64,000 nt of DNA, from contig NZ_PJBC01000060.1 of assembly GCF_002836515.1 (NCBI RefSeq), positions 62,001 through 126,000 on the forward strand. Direction: 5' to 3'. Below the pieces are notes generated by a model. The model had not been told where the DNA came from and ran no database searches. It was given only the letters and a program-made list of their open reading frames with translations. The translations under genes were made by a program, and so were the position numbers. Positions 1 to 11,681 of this stretch are shown here, piece after piece (positions within the stretch are counted from its first letter, which is position 1; each line of letters opens with the position of its first letter). The stretch comes from Pseudomonas sp. Choline-02u-1. GTDB taxonomy: Bacteria; Pseudomonadota; Gammaproteobacteria; Pseudomonadales; Pseudomonadaceae.

Positions 1-1
1 A

Positions 2-481
2 ACGCAGAACGCCGCTGGCCGCTTCCTCAGTGTGTTGCGCCCGGGCAGCTACGTGGCGCACGACCATGGCATCTACAAAGAGGCGCAGTGCTGCGTGCTC
101 GACCGTCGCAGCGACCTGCACGAAGGCCTGCGCCCGGCGCTGGAAGTCTGGGCTCATGTGCAGTCGCTGCCGGAACCGGGTTTCGCGGTGATCGCGCTGG
201 GCAAGCGCGACGTTGCATTCGATGCCGGTTTGCCCGTGCCGTTGTTGCGCTACAAGGCCGGCGTGGTGCCGGCGGCGGGTGAGGATGTCGGTGCATGCAA
301 GGTCACGGCGGTGATGGATCAACATGCGTTCATGACGGTGGCACCGGGCATTGAGCTGCGGGTCGGCGACATCATTTCCTTTGGTACCTCGCACCCGTGC
401 CTGACGTTCGATAAATGGCGGGTGGGGTTGCTGGTAGATGAGCAGTTGGCGGTCATCGAGACCCTGGAGACTTGCTTCTAA
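2..481 (+). CDS. D-amino-acid deaminase / D-threonine aldolase-like protein, C-terminal part (5' end outside window)
   Basis: Open from the window edge to TAA, 159 residues. It reads as the C-terminal beta-barrel domain of the fold-type III PLP family (alanine-racemase-like N-terminal domain, D-serine dehydratase-like C-terminal domain). The C-terminus carries a His-Pro-Cys triplet (SFGTSHPCLTF). In eukaryotic D-serine dehydratases an H-x-C pair binds the catalytic zinc, so a metal-dependent D-amino-acid lyase or aldolase is likely. The PLP-lysine domain lies upstream of the window. The next gene on the same strand is a sugar kinase 86 nt away, and the two may be co-transcribed. The exact substrate (D-Ser, D-Thr or another beta-hydroxy D-amino acid) cannot be read from this fragment. 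Confidence 0.78.
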   Translation, partial: TQNAAGRFLSVLRPGSYVAHDHGIYKEAQCCVLDRRSDLHEGLRPALEVWAHVQSLPEPGFAVIALGKRDVAFDAGLPVPLLRYKAGVVPAAGEDVGACKVTAVMDQHAFMTVAPGIELRVGDIISFGTSHPCLTFDKWRVGLLVDEQLAVIETLETCF

Positions 482-504
482 GGCTTGAGACCGCGTTGCG
501 GCCA

Positions 505-524
505 TTCGCGAGCAAGCTCGCGAA
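505..524. repeat. Short Pseudomonas intergenic palindrome (TTCGCGAGC type)
   Basis: A perfect 9-bp inverted repeat (TTCGCGAGC / GCTCGCGAA) with a 2-nt spacer sits between the deaminase-like gene and the kinase. The same core recurs as a longer hairpin at 11618-11653. It is a common extragenic palindrome type in fluorescent pseudomonads. Confidence 0.7.
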
Positions 525-567
525 GACGCCAGTCCAGACACCATCGATCAACCAGAGACAGCACAAA

Positions 568-1503
568 ATGAACACCCTCAGCCCCCAGGGCCCGAACATT
601 CCACATATCGCCCTCATCGGCGAATGCATGATCGAACTGCAGCAACGCGCCGACGGCAGTCTGCAGCAAAGCTTCGGTGGCGATACGCTCAATACGGCGG
701 TGTACCTGTCCCGCGCGATGGGTGACAAGGCGCAAGTCGATTACGTAACAGCGCTGGGTGATGACAGTTTCAGCGACGCCATGTGCCAGATCTGGCGCAG
801 CGAAGGTATCGGCCTCGAACTGGTGCAGCGTTTGCCCGGTCGACTGCCCGGTTTGTACTGCATCCAGACCGACGCCAGCGGCGAGCGGCGTTTCCTGTAT
901 TGGCGCAACGAAGCGGCGGTGCGCGATTGCTTCACGACACCTGCGGCTGAACCAGTCCTTGCGGCCTTGCCCGACTACGATGTGCTGTATTTCAGCGGCA
1001 TCACCCTCGCCGTGCTCGGCATGCAGGGGCGCGCTCGCCTGGTCAAGACGTTGAGCGAAGCCCGGCAGCGCAATGCGCGTATCGTTTTCGACAATAACTA
1101 CCGCCCACGCCTGTGGGCTTCGGTGGAAGAGGCGCGGGCGGCGTATCGCAGCGTTTTGCCTTACGTCGATCTGGCGTTACTCACCGTAGATGACGAACAG
1201 GCGCTATTCGGTTTTGCCGATGGCGAAGAAGTGTTCGCCGCTTATGCGCAGTTCGGCACGCCGGAAGTGGTGCTCAAGCGTGGCGCCGAGGCGTGTCTGA
1301 TACGTTGTGCGGGGGAGGCGTTTGAAGTCCCGGCGCTGAAGGTTGAAAAGGTCGTCGACACCACGGCGGCAGGGGATTCGTTCAGTGCGGCGTATCTGGC
1401 CAGGCGCCTGCTCGGCGGCAGCCCGGCAGAGGCGGCGCAGGCGGGACATGAATTGGCCAGTCGGGTGATTCAGGTGCCCGGAGCACTGATCCCCAAAATC
1501 TGA
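568..1503 (+). CDS. kdgK: PfkB-family sugar kinase, probably 2-keto-3-deoxygluconate kinase
   Basis: Cytoplasmic kinase of the ribokinase/PfkB family, 311 residues, the usual length. Visible features are the N-terminal Gly-rich substrate region (SFGGDTLNTAVY, residues 35-46) and the C-terminal ATP/anion-hole signature DTTAAGDSFS (264-273) with Asp270 as presumed catalytic base. The arrangement GGDTLNTA and the RRFLYWRNEAA stretch fit 2-keto-3-deoxygluconate kinases, which phosphorylate KDG to KDPG for the Entner-Doudoroff route. The family assignment is firm; the substrate is inferred. Start: the reading frame extends upstream to 472, but ATG 568 begins the first recognisable family sequence and avoids the inverted repeat at 505-524. 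It follows a deaminase-like gene on the same strand. Confidence 0.82.
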   Translation: MNTLSPQGPNIPHIALIGECMIELQQRADGSLQQSFGGDTLNTAVYLSRAMGDKAQVDYVTALGDDSFSDAMCQIWRSEGIGLELVQRLPGRLPGLYCIQTDASGERRFLYWRNEAAVRDCFTTPAAEPVLAALPDYDVLYFSGITLAVLGMQGRARLVKTLSEARQRNARIVFDNNYRPRLWASVEEARAAYRSVLPYVDLALLTVDDEQALFGFADGEEVFAAYAQFGTPEVVLKRGAEACLIRCAGEAFEVPALKVEKVVDTTAAGDSFSAAYLARRLLGGSPAEAAQAGHELASRVIQVPGALIPKI

Positions 1504-1515
1504 AATCCAATCCCT

Positions 1516-1616
1516 TGTAGGAGCTGACGAGTGCAACGAGGCTGCGATCTTTTGATCTTGATCCGCTAATACAGAATCAAAAGATCGCAGCCTCGTTGCA
1601 CTCGTCAGCTCCTACA
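1516..1616. repeat. Long perfect intergenic inverted repeat (41-bp arms)
   Basis: Arms 1516-1556 and 1576-1616 are perfectly complementary over 41 bp with a 19-nt loop. The inner part has the GGCTGCGATCTTTTGAT motif also used by the repeat at 10050-10128. It lies between the convergent kinase and parvulin genes, so it may also end transcription from both sides. It belongs to the abundant 'GTAGGAGCTG...GATCGCAGCC' extragenic repeats of fluorescent pseudomonads. Confidence 0.9.
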
Positions 1617-1628
1617 CAGCTGCAGTGA

Positions 1629-1904
1629 TCAATCGCGGTAAAACACCTGCACCAGGTGATAACCAAACTTGCTCTTGATCGGCCCATGCACGGTGCGCAG
1701 CGGTTTCTTGAAAATCACCGCATCAATCGCGCCGACCATCTGCCCCGGCCGCACTTCGCCCAGATCGCCGCCGCGCTTGCCCGACGGACAGGTCGAAAAC
1801 TTCTTCGCCAGCACATCGAACGCCTCGCCCTTGGCGATGCGCTGCTTGAGTTGTTCGGCCTCTTCGGCGGTTTTCACCAGAATGTGGCGGGCTTGGGCTT
1901 TCAT
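1629..1904 (-). CDS. Peptidyl-prolyl cis-trans isomerase, single-domain parvulin (PpiC type)
   Basis: A 91-residue stand-alone parvulin without signal peptide, so a cytoplasmic prolyl isomerase like E. coli PpiC (93 aa). Recognisable elements are ARHILVKT (residues 4-11), the FSTCPSGKRGGDLG segment with the catalytic-region Cys, and FGYHLVQV near the end. ATG 1904 begins the conserved N-terminus; the frame continues upstream without homology. A paralogue lies at 17348-17629. The gene stands alone, between the long inverted repeat and the sensor kinase on the same strand. Confidence 0.93.
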   Translation of the reverse strand: MKAQARHILVKTAEEAEQLKQRIAKGEAFDVLAKKFSTCPSGKRGGDLGEVRPGQMVGAIDAVIFKKPLRTVHGPIKSKFGYHLVQVFYRD

Positions 1905-1956
1905 CGTGCAATACCTGATAACGGGGCGACGGCGGGGCGCGCGATTATGCCTCAAG

Positions 1957-4494
1957 TCACGGGGTCGGGTTGATCAACTTGCGAATCTTGCTCGCCAGCA
2001 CTTCGAGGACAAACGGCTTGGCGACCATGTCCATACCTTCTTCAAGGAAACCCTGACGTTCGGCAGCAATTTGCGCGTAACCGGTCATGAACAGCACCTT
2101 CAGCTCCGGACGATGCTGACGGGCAATCTCCGCCAACTGGCGACCGTTCATGCCGGGCAGCCCGACATCGGTGACCAGCAGATCGACGCGCCGCGCAGAC
2201 TCGAGCAACGGCAGCGCGGTCTGAGCGTTTTGCGCTTCGACGGTTTTGTAGCCCAGCTCCTTGAGCAGATCGAGCACCAGCATGCGCACCGCCGGATCAT
2301 CCTCGACGACCAGCGCGGTTTCACCAGTCGATGACGCCGCGATCGGTTCGGCATTCTTCACCGACACCGCCTCGGCATCCAGTTCAAGCAAGCGCGGCAA
2401 GTACAGGCGCACACAAGTGCCTTGCCCCGGCACGCTGTCGAGGCTGACATGCCCGCCCGACTGCTGGGCGAAACCGTAAATCATCGACAGCCCGAGCCCG
2501 GTGCCCTGGCCGATCGGCTTGGTAGTGAAAAACGGGTCAAACGCCTTGGAGCGAATTGACGGCGTCATGCCGGTGCCGTTATCGCTGACCGCGAGCATCA
2601 CGTATTCCCCGGCCTTCACCGGCTCGAGAATGGTGATGTCACTGCTGTCGAGATACACGTTGGCGGTCTGGATCAGCAACGTGCCGCCTTCCGGCATCGC
2701 ATCGCGGGCGTTGATCACCAGATTGAGCAGGGCATTTTCCAGCTGACTCACGTCGGTGCTGACTGGCCAAACCTCTTCGGGCAGGCGCAGTTGCAGATCG
2801 ATGGCATCGCCCTTGGTGCGGCGGACGAGGTCTTCCAGCGAATGCACCAGTTCGTTGACGTTCAGTTGTTTGCGGTCCAGCGATTGGCGCCGTGAGAACG
2901 CCAGCAAGCGATGCGTCAGCGCCGCCGCGCGATTGGCCGAGGACACCGCCGCCTCGGTGAATCGGCCGATCTCGTCGGCGCGACCGTTGGCGATGTAGCG
3001 CTGCATCAAATCCAGACTGCCGATGATGCCGGTGAGCATGTTGTTGAAGTCGTGGGCAATGCCCCCGGTGAGCTGGCCGACGGCTTCCATCTTCTGCGCG
3101 TGGCGCAAGGCATCCTCGGCGCGCTCGCGCTCGAACATCTCGTTCTGCAAACGCTGGTTGGCCTGGGCCAGTTGCTCAGTGCGCGCGCTGACCCGCTCTT
3201 CAAGCGTTTCGTTGAGATTGCGCAGGGCTTCTTCGGTTTTCTTGCGCTCGGTTTCGTCAATCACAAAGATGTAGAAACCGTTGACCGCACCGTCTGCGCC
3301 GTGACGTGGCAGATAGTTCATCAGGGCATGACGGGTGCTGCCGTCGCGGTGGGGGGTGTAGAAACTGAAGGAACACGAGCGCCCGGCCAGCGCTTCAGCG
3401 ATATAAGGCGCACGCAGGAAATACGCCTCTTCGCCGATGACTTCGCGGATTGTGCGCCCATACAACTCCTGCGGTGTCAGGCCGTACCAATCGAGATAGG
3501 CCGCGTTGTTGAGGCGAAAACGTTCTTCTGCGTCGACGTAGCTGATCAGGATCGGCATGGCGTTGATGATCAATTGCAATTCGGTCTGGCTCTGACGCAG
3601 CGCCTGTTCCGTGTGTTTGCGTTCGGTCAGATCCAGCGCCGCGCCGAGAAACCGCATCGGCCGACCATGATGGTCCTTGTAGCAGCGCCCGCGTGCGAAC
3701 ACCCAGCGCAACGTGCCATCGGCCTGCAACAAGCGGTATTCCTCGGCGTACTCGGTGCCATGAGTAATGCAATGTTTGATGCCACGCGCGACCATGGCGC
3801 GGTCTTCCGGGTGCACCCCGTGCAGATATTCGCTGATCGGCAACTGTCCGGCCCCGGCCGGATCGACGCCATGCAATTCGGCGAAGTGCGCATCGGCGAT
3901 GAAGCGATCTTCACCAATGTCCCAATCCCAGGTGCCGACCGCGTCGGTGGCGGCGAGGGCCAGTTGCAGGCGCTCTTCGGACTGACGCTGGGCCTTGAGG
4001 CTTTCCTCGGAGCGGCGCTGCAATTCAAGGGCGATGCGGCGGCGTTCGTTGGTTTCGATGGCGGTGATCAGAATTCCCGCGACCTGTGCGGTTTCATCAC
4101 GAATCGGGCTGTAGGTCAGATCCAGCCAGAAATCGGTTTTTTTACCGTCGCGTTGCACGCTGAAACGCTGCTCGCTGAAGCTGCGCACCTGGCCTTGCAG
4201 TACCGCCTGATAAATCGGTTCGGAAAAATCCCGCACTTCCGGCCAGACCTCATGCGTCGGCTGCCCGAACGCCTCGGGATGCTTGCTGCCGGCGAGCAGG
4301 GCGAAACCATTGTTGTAGATCTGCGTCAGCTCAGGACCCCATAACAACAACATCGGCATCGGCGAATGAAGCACGATATCCACGGCCGTGCGCAGGCTTT
4401 GCGGCCAGGTGCCGGCGGCGCCCAGCGGGCTGCGGCTCCAGTCGGTGCGGGCAATCAGGGCCTGAGCGTCATCGGTGGTGGGTACAGCATTCAT
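1957..4494 (-). CDS. Soluble PAS-containing hybrid sensor histidine kinase with C-terminal receiver
   Basis: 845 residues with no transmembrane segment seen, so a cytoplasmic signal sensor. Domain order: N-terminal PAS/GAF-like region (about 1-150), a PAS of the PAS_3 type with [10 protein letters not shown] (about 175-292), another PAS (about 305-415), a coiled-coil linker (420-465), HisKA with [15 protein letters not shown] (His481 as phospho-acceptor), a HATPase_c domain with N box ([14 protein letters not shown]) and [14 protein letters not shown] motifs, and a receiver with Asp776 (VTDVGLPG). The HDFNN phospho-site motif is usual for kinases with multiple PAS domains and a fused receiver. 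No HPt domain or partner regulator is adjacent. It is divergent from the PilT/PilU-type ATPase gene. The signal sensed is not evident. Confidence 0.9.
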   Translation of the reverse strand: MNAVPTTDDAQALIARTDWSRSPLGAAGTWPQSLRTAVDIVLHSPMPMLLLWGPELTQIYNNGFALLAGSKHPEAFGQPTHEVWPEVRDFSEPIYQAVLQGQVRSFSEQRFSVQRDGKKTDFWLDLTYSPIRDETAQVAGILITAIETNERRRIALELQRRSEESLKAQRQSEERLQLALAATDAVGTWDWDIGEDRFIADAHFAELHGVDPAGAGQLPISEYLHGVHPEDRAMVARGIKHCITHGTEYAEEYRLLQADGTLRWVFARGRCYKDHHGRPMRFLGAALDLTERKHTEQALRQSQTELQLIINAMPILISYVDAEERFRLNNAAYLDWYGLTPQELYGRTIREVIGEEAYFLRAPYIAEALAGRSCSFSFYTPHRDGSTRHALMNYLPRHGADGAVNGFYIFVIDETERKKTEEALRNLNETLEERVSARTEQLAQANQRLQNEMFERERAEDALRHAQKMEAVGQLTGGIAHDFNNMLTGIIGSLDLMQRYIANGRADEIGRFTEAAVSSANRAAALTHRLLAFSRRQSLDRKQLNVNELVHSLEDLVRRTKGDAIDLQLRLPEEVWPVSTDVSQLENALLNLVINARDAMPEGGTLLIQTANVYLDSSDITILEPVKAGEYVMLAVSDNGTGMTPSIRSKAFDPFFTTKPIGQGTGLGLSMIYGFAQQSGGHVSLDSVPGQGTCVRLYLPRLLELDAEAVSVKNAEPIAASSTGETALVVEDDPAVRMLVLDLLKELGYKTVEAQNAQTALPLLESARRVDLLVTDVGLPGMNGRQLAEIARQHRPELKVLFMTGYAQIAAERQGFLEEGMDMVAKPFVLEVLASKIRKLINPTP

Positions 4495-4603
4495 GTTTCA
4501 ATCCTGAGCGTGGTTCGGTGAGACGGGGTCTATCATTGTTGCAGGAGCCGCGCAAAGCGTAGGCCAAATCTGCTGTTTCGATGCTTCGCGGGTGCTTTCA
4601 GCC

Positions 4604-5710
4604 ATGGAAATCGATGCACTGTTGTCAATATTGTCGCAAAAAAACGGTTCTGATCTATTCCTCTCCACCGGCGCAGCGCCGAGCGCGCGCATTGACGGTG
4701 TGCTGAGGGCATTGAGCGACCAGCCGTTCAAACCCGGCGAAACTGCGGCCATCGCCGCCTCCCTGATGGACGCCGAGCAACGGCGGGAGTTCGACCGGGA
4801 TCTGGAAATGAACCTGGCAATCTCCCGAACGGGCGTCGGGCGATTCCGCGTAAACATTTTTCAGCAGCGCAACGACGTCTCGATCGTGATTCGTAACGTA
4901 AAACTCGACATCCCGCGATTCGAAGACCTGAAGCTGCCGCCGGTATTGCTGGAAACGGTGATGCTCAAACGCGGCCTGATCCTGTTCGTCGGCGCGACCA
5001 GTTCGGGCAAATCGACCTCGTTGGCGGCACTGATCGATCATCGCAACCGCCACAGTGCCGGGCACATTGTGACGATCGAGGACCCAATCGAATATATACA
5101 TCGGCACAAGCGCTCGATCATTAACCAGCGTGAAGTCGGCGTTGATACACGCAGCTTCCATGCGGCGCTCAAGAACACTCTGCGCCAGGCACCGGATGTT
5201 GTGTTGATCGGCGAAATCCGTGACCGCGAAACGATGGAACATGCGCTCGCGTTTGCCGAAACCGGGCATCTGGTGTTGTCGACGTTGCATGCGACCAATG
5301 CCAATCAAGCGCTGGACCGGATCATCAACATGTTTACCGAAGAGCGCAGGCCACAACTGCTGCAAGCCTTGGGCAATCACCTCAAAGCCTGCGTGTCCCA
5401 GCGCTTGGTCCGCACGCGCGACGGTCAGCGCCGCGCAGCGGTGGAAGTAATGCTCGGCACACCAACCGTCAGCGACTTGATCCGCAGCCACCAATTGGGC
5501 GAGCTCAAAGGCATCATGGAAAAATCTGCCGAGTCGGGCATGCAAACCTTTGACGCTGCGTTACACGCGCTGGTGATAGAGGGCGCCATCAGCGAGGAGG
5601 AGGCCCTCAAGCACGCCGACTCGGTGAATAATCTGCGGCTGCGATTGAAGCTGCAGGCCGACGGCGCGCCAGGGAACCCTGACTCGGGTGAGTGGGGGTT
5701 GATGGATTGA
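4604..5710 (+). CDS. PilT/PilU-family type IV pilus retraction ATPase
   Basis: 368 residues. N-terminal PilT-type PAS-like domain (GSDLFLSTGAAPSARIDG), Walker A GATSSGKST, Asp/His boxes (EDPIEYIHRHKRS), Walker B-region VVLIGEIRDRETM and the TGHLVLSTLHATNA His box. The C-terminal GMQTFDAALHALVIEGAISEEEAL resembles PilU more than PilT. The role is hydrolysis of ATP at the inner-membrane base of a type IVa pilus to power or modulate retraction. No other pil gene is nearby, so this is an orphan paralogue in addition to the expected pilTU elsewhere. ATG 4604 is preferred; an in-frame GTG lies at 4592. It is convergent with the acetoacetyl-CoA synthetase gene, with 6 nt between the stops. Confidence 0.88.
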   Translation: MEIDALLSILSQKNGSDLFLSTGAAPSARIDGVLRALSDQPFKPGETAAIAASLMDAEQRREFDRDLEMNLAISRTGVGRFRVNIFQQRNDVSIVIRNVKLDIPRFEDLKLPPVLLETVMLKRGLILFVGATSSGKSTSLAALIDHRNRHSAGHIVTIEDPIEYIHRHKRSIINQREVGVDTRSFHAALKNTLRQAPDVVLIGEIRDRETMEHALAFAETGHLVLSTLHATNANQALDRIINMFTEERRPQLLQALGNHLKACVSQRLVRTRDGQRRAAVEVMLGTPTVSDLIRSHQLGELKGIMEKSAESGMQTFDAALHALVIEGAISEEEALKHADSVNNLRLRLKLQADGAPGNPDSGEWGLMD

Positions 5711-5716
5711 TCCCGC

Positions 5717-7672
<1,956 letters not shown>

Positions 7673-7723
7673 CAGTTGCCTCTTGTTGTTTGATTACACA
7701 TAGCTGCGCAGGCGCGGGCGGCT

Positions 7724-8497
7724 TTATTGCGCCAACCAGCCACCATCAATATTCCACGCCGCGCCGCGCACCTGGCTGCCGGCTTCGCTGCACAAGAACA
7801 GCACCAGCTCACCCAGATGCTGCGGCGTGACGAACTCCAGCGACGGCTGTTTCTCGGCAAGCAGATCATGCTGCGCCTGCTGCGGATCGACGCCTTTGGC
7901 CGCGCGATCATCGATCTGCTTCTGCACCAGCGGCGTCAACACCCAGCCCGGACAGATCGCATTGCAAGTGACATTGCTGGTCGCGGTTTCCAGCCCGACT
8001 ACCTTGGTCAGACCGATAACACCATGCTTGGCGGCGACATACGCGGCTTTGCCGGTGGAACCGACCTGGCCATGCACCGAGGCGATATTGATGATGCGTC
8101 CCCAGTTTTTCTGGCGCATGCCCGGCAGGCTCAAGCGAGTGCTGTGAAACACCGAGGACAGGTTGATCGCAATGATCGAGTCCCAGCGCTCCACTGCAAA
8201 CTCCTCCACCGCAGCCACGTGCTGAATGCCGGCGTTATTGACCAGAATATCGACGCCGCCAAATTCACGCTCGGCGTAAGCGATCATGTCGGCTATCTGC
8301 GCCGGATCGCTGACATCGGCGGGATGGTGGCCGACCTTGCCGCCGAACCGGGCGACCTCGGCGATCACCTGCGAGGCGTCGCCGAAGCCATTGAGAATCA
8401 GGTTGGCGCCAGCTTTCGCCAGGCTCAGCGCGATGCCCAGGCCGATGCCGCTGGTAGAACCGGTGACCAAAGCTGTCTTGCCGGAAAGAGTGGTCAT
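7724..8497 (-). CDS. bdhA: (R)-3-hydroxybutyrate dehydrogenase
   Basis: 257-residue classical short-chain dehydrogenase that oxidises (R)-3-hydroxybutyrate to acetoacetate with NAD+. TGSTSGIGLG (residues 12-21) is the cofactor loop, NNAG (87-90) the stabilising motif, and Ser140, Tyr153 and Lys157 form the catalytic triad. The C-terminus (VRGAAWNIDGGWLAQ) is typical of HbdH. ATG 8497 starts the protein; an in-frame codon further upstream (8512) would run into the permease gene. It lies 7 nt after the permease gene and just before acetoacetyl-CoA synthetase, so the operon imports hydroxybutyrate and feeds it to acetoacetyl-CoA. Confidence 0.95.
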   Translation of the reverse strand: MTTLSGKTALVTGSTSGIGLGIALSLAKAGANLILNGFGDASQVIAEVARFGGKVGHHPADVSDPAQIADMIAYAEREFGGVDILVNNAGIQHVAAVEEFAVERWDSIIAINLSSVFHSTRLSLPGMRQKNWGRIINIASVHGQVGSTGKAAYVAAKHGVIGLTKVVGLETATSNVTCNAICPGWVLTPLVQKQIDDRAAKGVDPQQAQHDLLAEKQPSLEFVTPQHLGELVLFLCSEAGSQVRGAAWNIDGGWLAQ

Positions 8498-8504
8498 GAA
8501 TACC

Positions 8505-9896
8505 TCACACAATGCCAGTGGCGTAGAAAGTGCCGATCACCACGAAAACCGCCAGGGTCTTGATCAGCGTAATACAGAAAATGTCTTTGTAGGCTTCGCG
8601 GTGGGTCAGCCCGGTGACGGCCAGCAGCGTGATCACCGCGCCATTGTGCGGCAGGGTGTCCATGCCGCCGCTGGCCATCGCTGCCACGCGGTGCAGCACT
8701 TCCAGCGGAATATTCGCCGCGTGCGCCGCGCTGATGAATTGCTCGGACATCGCTGCCAGCGCAATGCTCATGCCGCCGGAAGCCGAACCGGTGATGCCGG
8801 CGAGCAGCGTCACGGTGATCGCTTCGTTGACCAACGGATTGGGAATTTGCTTGAGCCAGTCGGCCAGCACCAGGAAACCGGGCAGCGACGCGATCACCGC
8901 GCCAAAGCCGTACTCGGACGCGGTGTTCATCGCCGCCAGCAATGCGCCGCTGACCGCGCTTTTACTGCCTTCGGCGAGTTTGCTTTTAATCGCCTTGAAG
9001 CCGAATGCCAGCACCATGAGGATGCCCACCAGCAGCGCCGCCTGCACCGCCCAGATCGCCGTAAGCTTGGCGATCTCGGTGGTGACCGGCGCAGCCATCC
9101 CCGGCAGCGCCAGGCTGTGAGTCTTGCCGTACCACTGCGGAATCCATTGGGTGAACAGCAGATTCATGATGCCCACTGCCAGCAAGGGCGACAGCGCAAT
9201 CCATGGGTTGGGCAGCTTCAGGTCTGCGGCCGTCTCGGGCTCGTTGCGCAGTTCAGTGCCGTAACCTTCACCGGCACGCTGTGCCTTGTTGCGCTGACGC
9301 TGAAGAAACAGCATGCCGGCGCAGAACACGAAAATCGTGCCGATCACGCCCAGCCATGGCGCTGCCCACGCGGTGGTGTTGAAGAAGGTGCTGGGGATGA
9401 TGTTCTGGATCTGCGGGGTGCCGGGCAGGGCGTCCATGGTGAACGAGAACGCACCCAGGGCGATGGTCGCCGGGATCAGACGCTTGGGGATGTTGCTCTG
9501 GCGGAACATTTCGGCTGCAAACGGATATACCGCAAATACCACCACGAACAGCGATACGCCGCCGTAAGTGAGCAGGGCGCAAACCAGCACAATCACCAGC
9601 ATGGCCTGTTTGGTGCCGAGCAACCGAATCGCGGCAGCCACAATCGAGCGCGAGAAACCCGACAATTCGATCAGCTTGCCGAACACTGCGCCAAGCAGGA
9701 ACACCGGGAAGTACAGCTTGATGAAGCCGACCATCTTGTCCATGAATACCCCGGTGAATGCGGGCGCCACGGCGGACGGATCGGTGAGCAGAACCGCGCC
9801 GAGGGCGGCGATCGGGGCGAAGAGGATGACGCTGTAGCCACGGTAGGCAGCAAGCATCAGCAGCGTCAGGGCTGCCAAGGCAATGATCACACTCAT
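8505..9896 (-). CDS. GntP-family permease, probable 3-hydroxybutyrate transporter
   Basis: 463-residue polytopic inner-membrane protein with about 12 hydrophobic segments, belonging to the GntP/gluconate permease family. It has family features such as the early GVFMDKMVGFIKLYFPVFLLG segment and the GGMDTLPHNGAVITLL segment near the C-terminus. GntP members carry gluconate or other hydroxy acids; the operon context (3-hydroxybutyrate dehydrogenase and acetoacetyl-CoA synthetase) points to D-3-hydroxybutyrate. First gene of the operon, preceded by the sigma-54-type promoter at 9953-9968, which leaves a 5' UTR of about 45 nt. Confidence 0.88.
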   Translation of the reverse strand: MSVIIALAALTLLMLAAYRGYSVILFAPIAALGAVLLTDPSAVAPAFTGVFMDKMVGFIKLYFPVFLLGAVFGKLIELSGFSRSIVAAAIRLLGTKQAMLVIVLVCALLTYGGVSLFVVVFAVYPFAAEMFRQSNIPKRLIPATIALGAFSFTMDALPGTPQIQNIIPSTFFNTTAWAAPWLGVIGTIFVFCAGMLFLQRQRNKAQRAGEGYGTELRNEPETAADLKLPNPWIALSPLLAVGIMNLLFTQWIPQWYGKTHSLALPGMAAPVTTEIAKLTAIWAVQAALLVGILMVLAFGFKAIKSKLAEGSKSAVSGALLAAMNTASEYGFGAVIASLPGFLVLADWLKQIPNPLVNEAITVTLLAGITGSASGGMSIALAAMSEQFISAAHAANIPLEVLHRVAAMASGGMDTLPHNGAVITLLAVTGLTHREAYKDIFCITLIKTLAVFVVIGTFYATGIV

Positions 9897-9952
9897 GGTG
9901 TGTCTCTCCAGGATTGTTGTTTTTATGGGTGGAACGGGTGTGGAGAGGTGTT

Positions 9953-9968
9953 AGCGATTACTGTGCCA
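9953..9968 (-). promoter_or_regulatory. Sigma-54 (-24/-12) promoter of the 3-hydroxybutyrate operon
   Basis: On the minus strand the sequence is TGGCACAGTAATCGCT. It matches the RpoN consensus TGGCACG-N4-TTGCW at 10 of 12 positions, with GG and GC exactly 10 nt apart. The predicted start point near 9942 lies about 45 nt before the permease ATG. The neighbouring regulator is a sigma-54 activator, as expected. Confidence 0.82.
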
Positions 9969-10031
9969 AATACCTAACATGTTGATATCTGTAGATATTT
10001 CCTGAGGGAGTGAGATTGCGCAGGAAAATTT

Positions 10032-10047
10032 GTCTCGTTTGTGAGAC
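10032..10047. promoter_or_regulatory. Candidate upstream activator site for the sigma-54 regulator
   Basis: Inverted repeat GTCTC-N6-GAGAC, about 95 nt upstream of the predicted transcription start, the usual distance for an enhancer-binding protein. A weaker related pair (GAGA-N6-TCTC) lies at 10155-10168. Assignment to the adjacent regulator is inference. Confidence 0.45.
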
Positions 10048-10049
10048 CG

Positions 10050-10128
10050 AAAAGATCGCAGCCTTCGGCAGCTCCTACAAGGAAATACGTATCTACCCTG
10101 TAAGAGACGCCGAAGGCTGCGATCTTTT
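10050..10128. repeat. Intergenic inverted repeat (GATCGCAGCC type)
   Basis: Arms 10050-10069 and 10109-10128 are perfectly complementary over 20 bp with a 39-nt loop. They share the GATCGCAGCC/GGCTGCGATC core with the repeat at 1516-1616. The hairpin lies downstream of the regulator gene and may act as its terminator. Confidence 0.8.
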
Positions 10129-10169
10129 GATCTTAAAAAACCTATCCATGATATGAGATCAGTGTCTCT

Positions 10170-11585
<1,416 letters not shown>

Positions 11586-11617
11586 GAAAATTGATCCTGA
11601 TGTGTGTCGCCAGTGCC

Positions 11618-11653
11618 GGCCCCTTCGCGAGCTAGCCTGCTCGCGAAGGGGCC
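11618..11653. repeat. Intergenic palindrome / possible bidirectional stop
   Basis: A perfect 15-bp stem (GGCCCCTTCGCGAGC / GCTCGCGAAGGGGCC) with a 6-nt loop, between the sigma-54 regulator and yejF. It shares the TTCGCGAGC core with 505-524. No U-tract follows on the minus strand. Confidence 0.8.
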
Positions 11654-11681
11654 GCTGTGCCGAGGCTAGCGCCGATTATGC

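Noticed and set aside
8286-9977. Long open frame antisense to the permease gene
   Set aside because: Low-complexity, Gln/His/Arg-rich translation typical of an antisense shadow.
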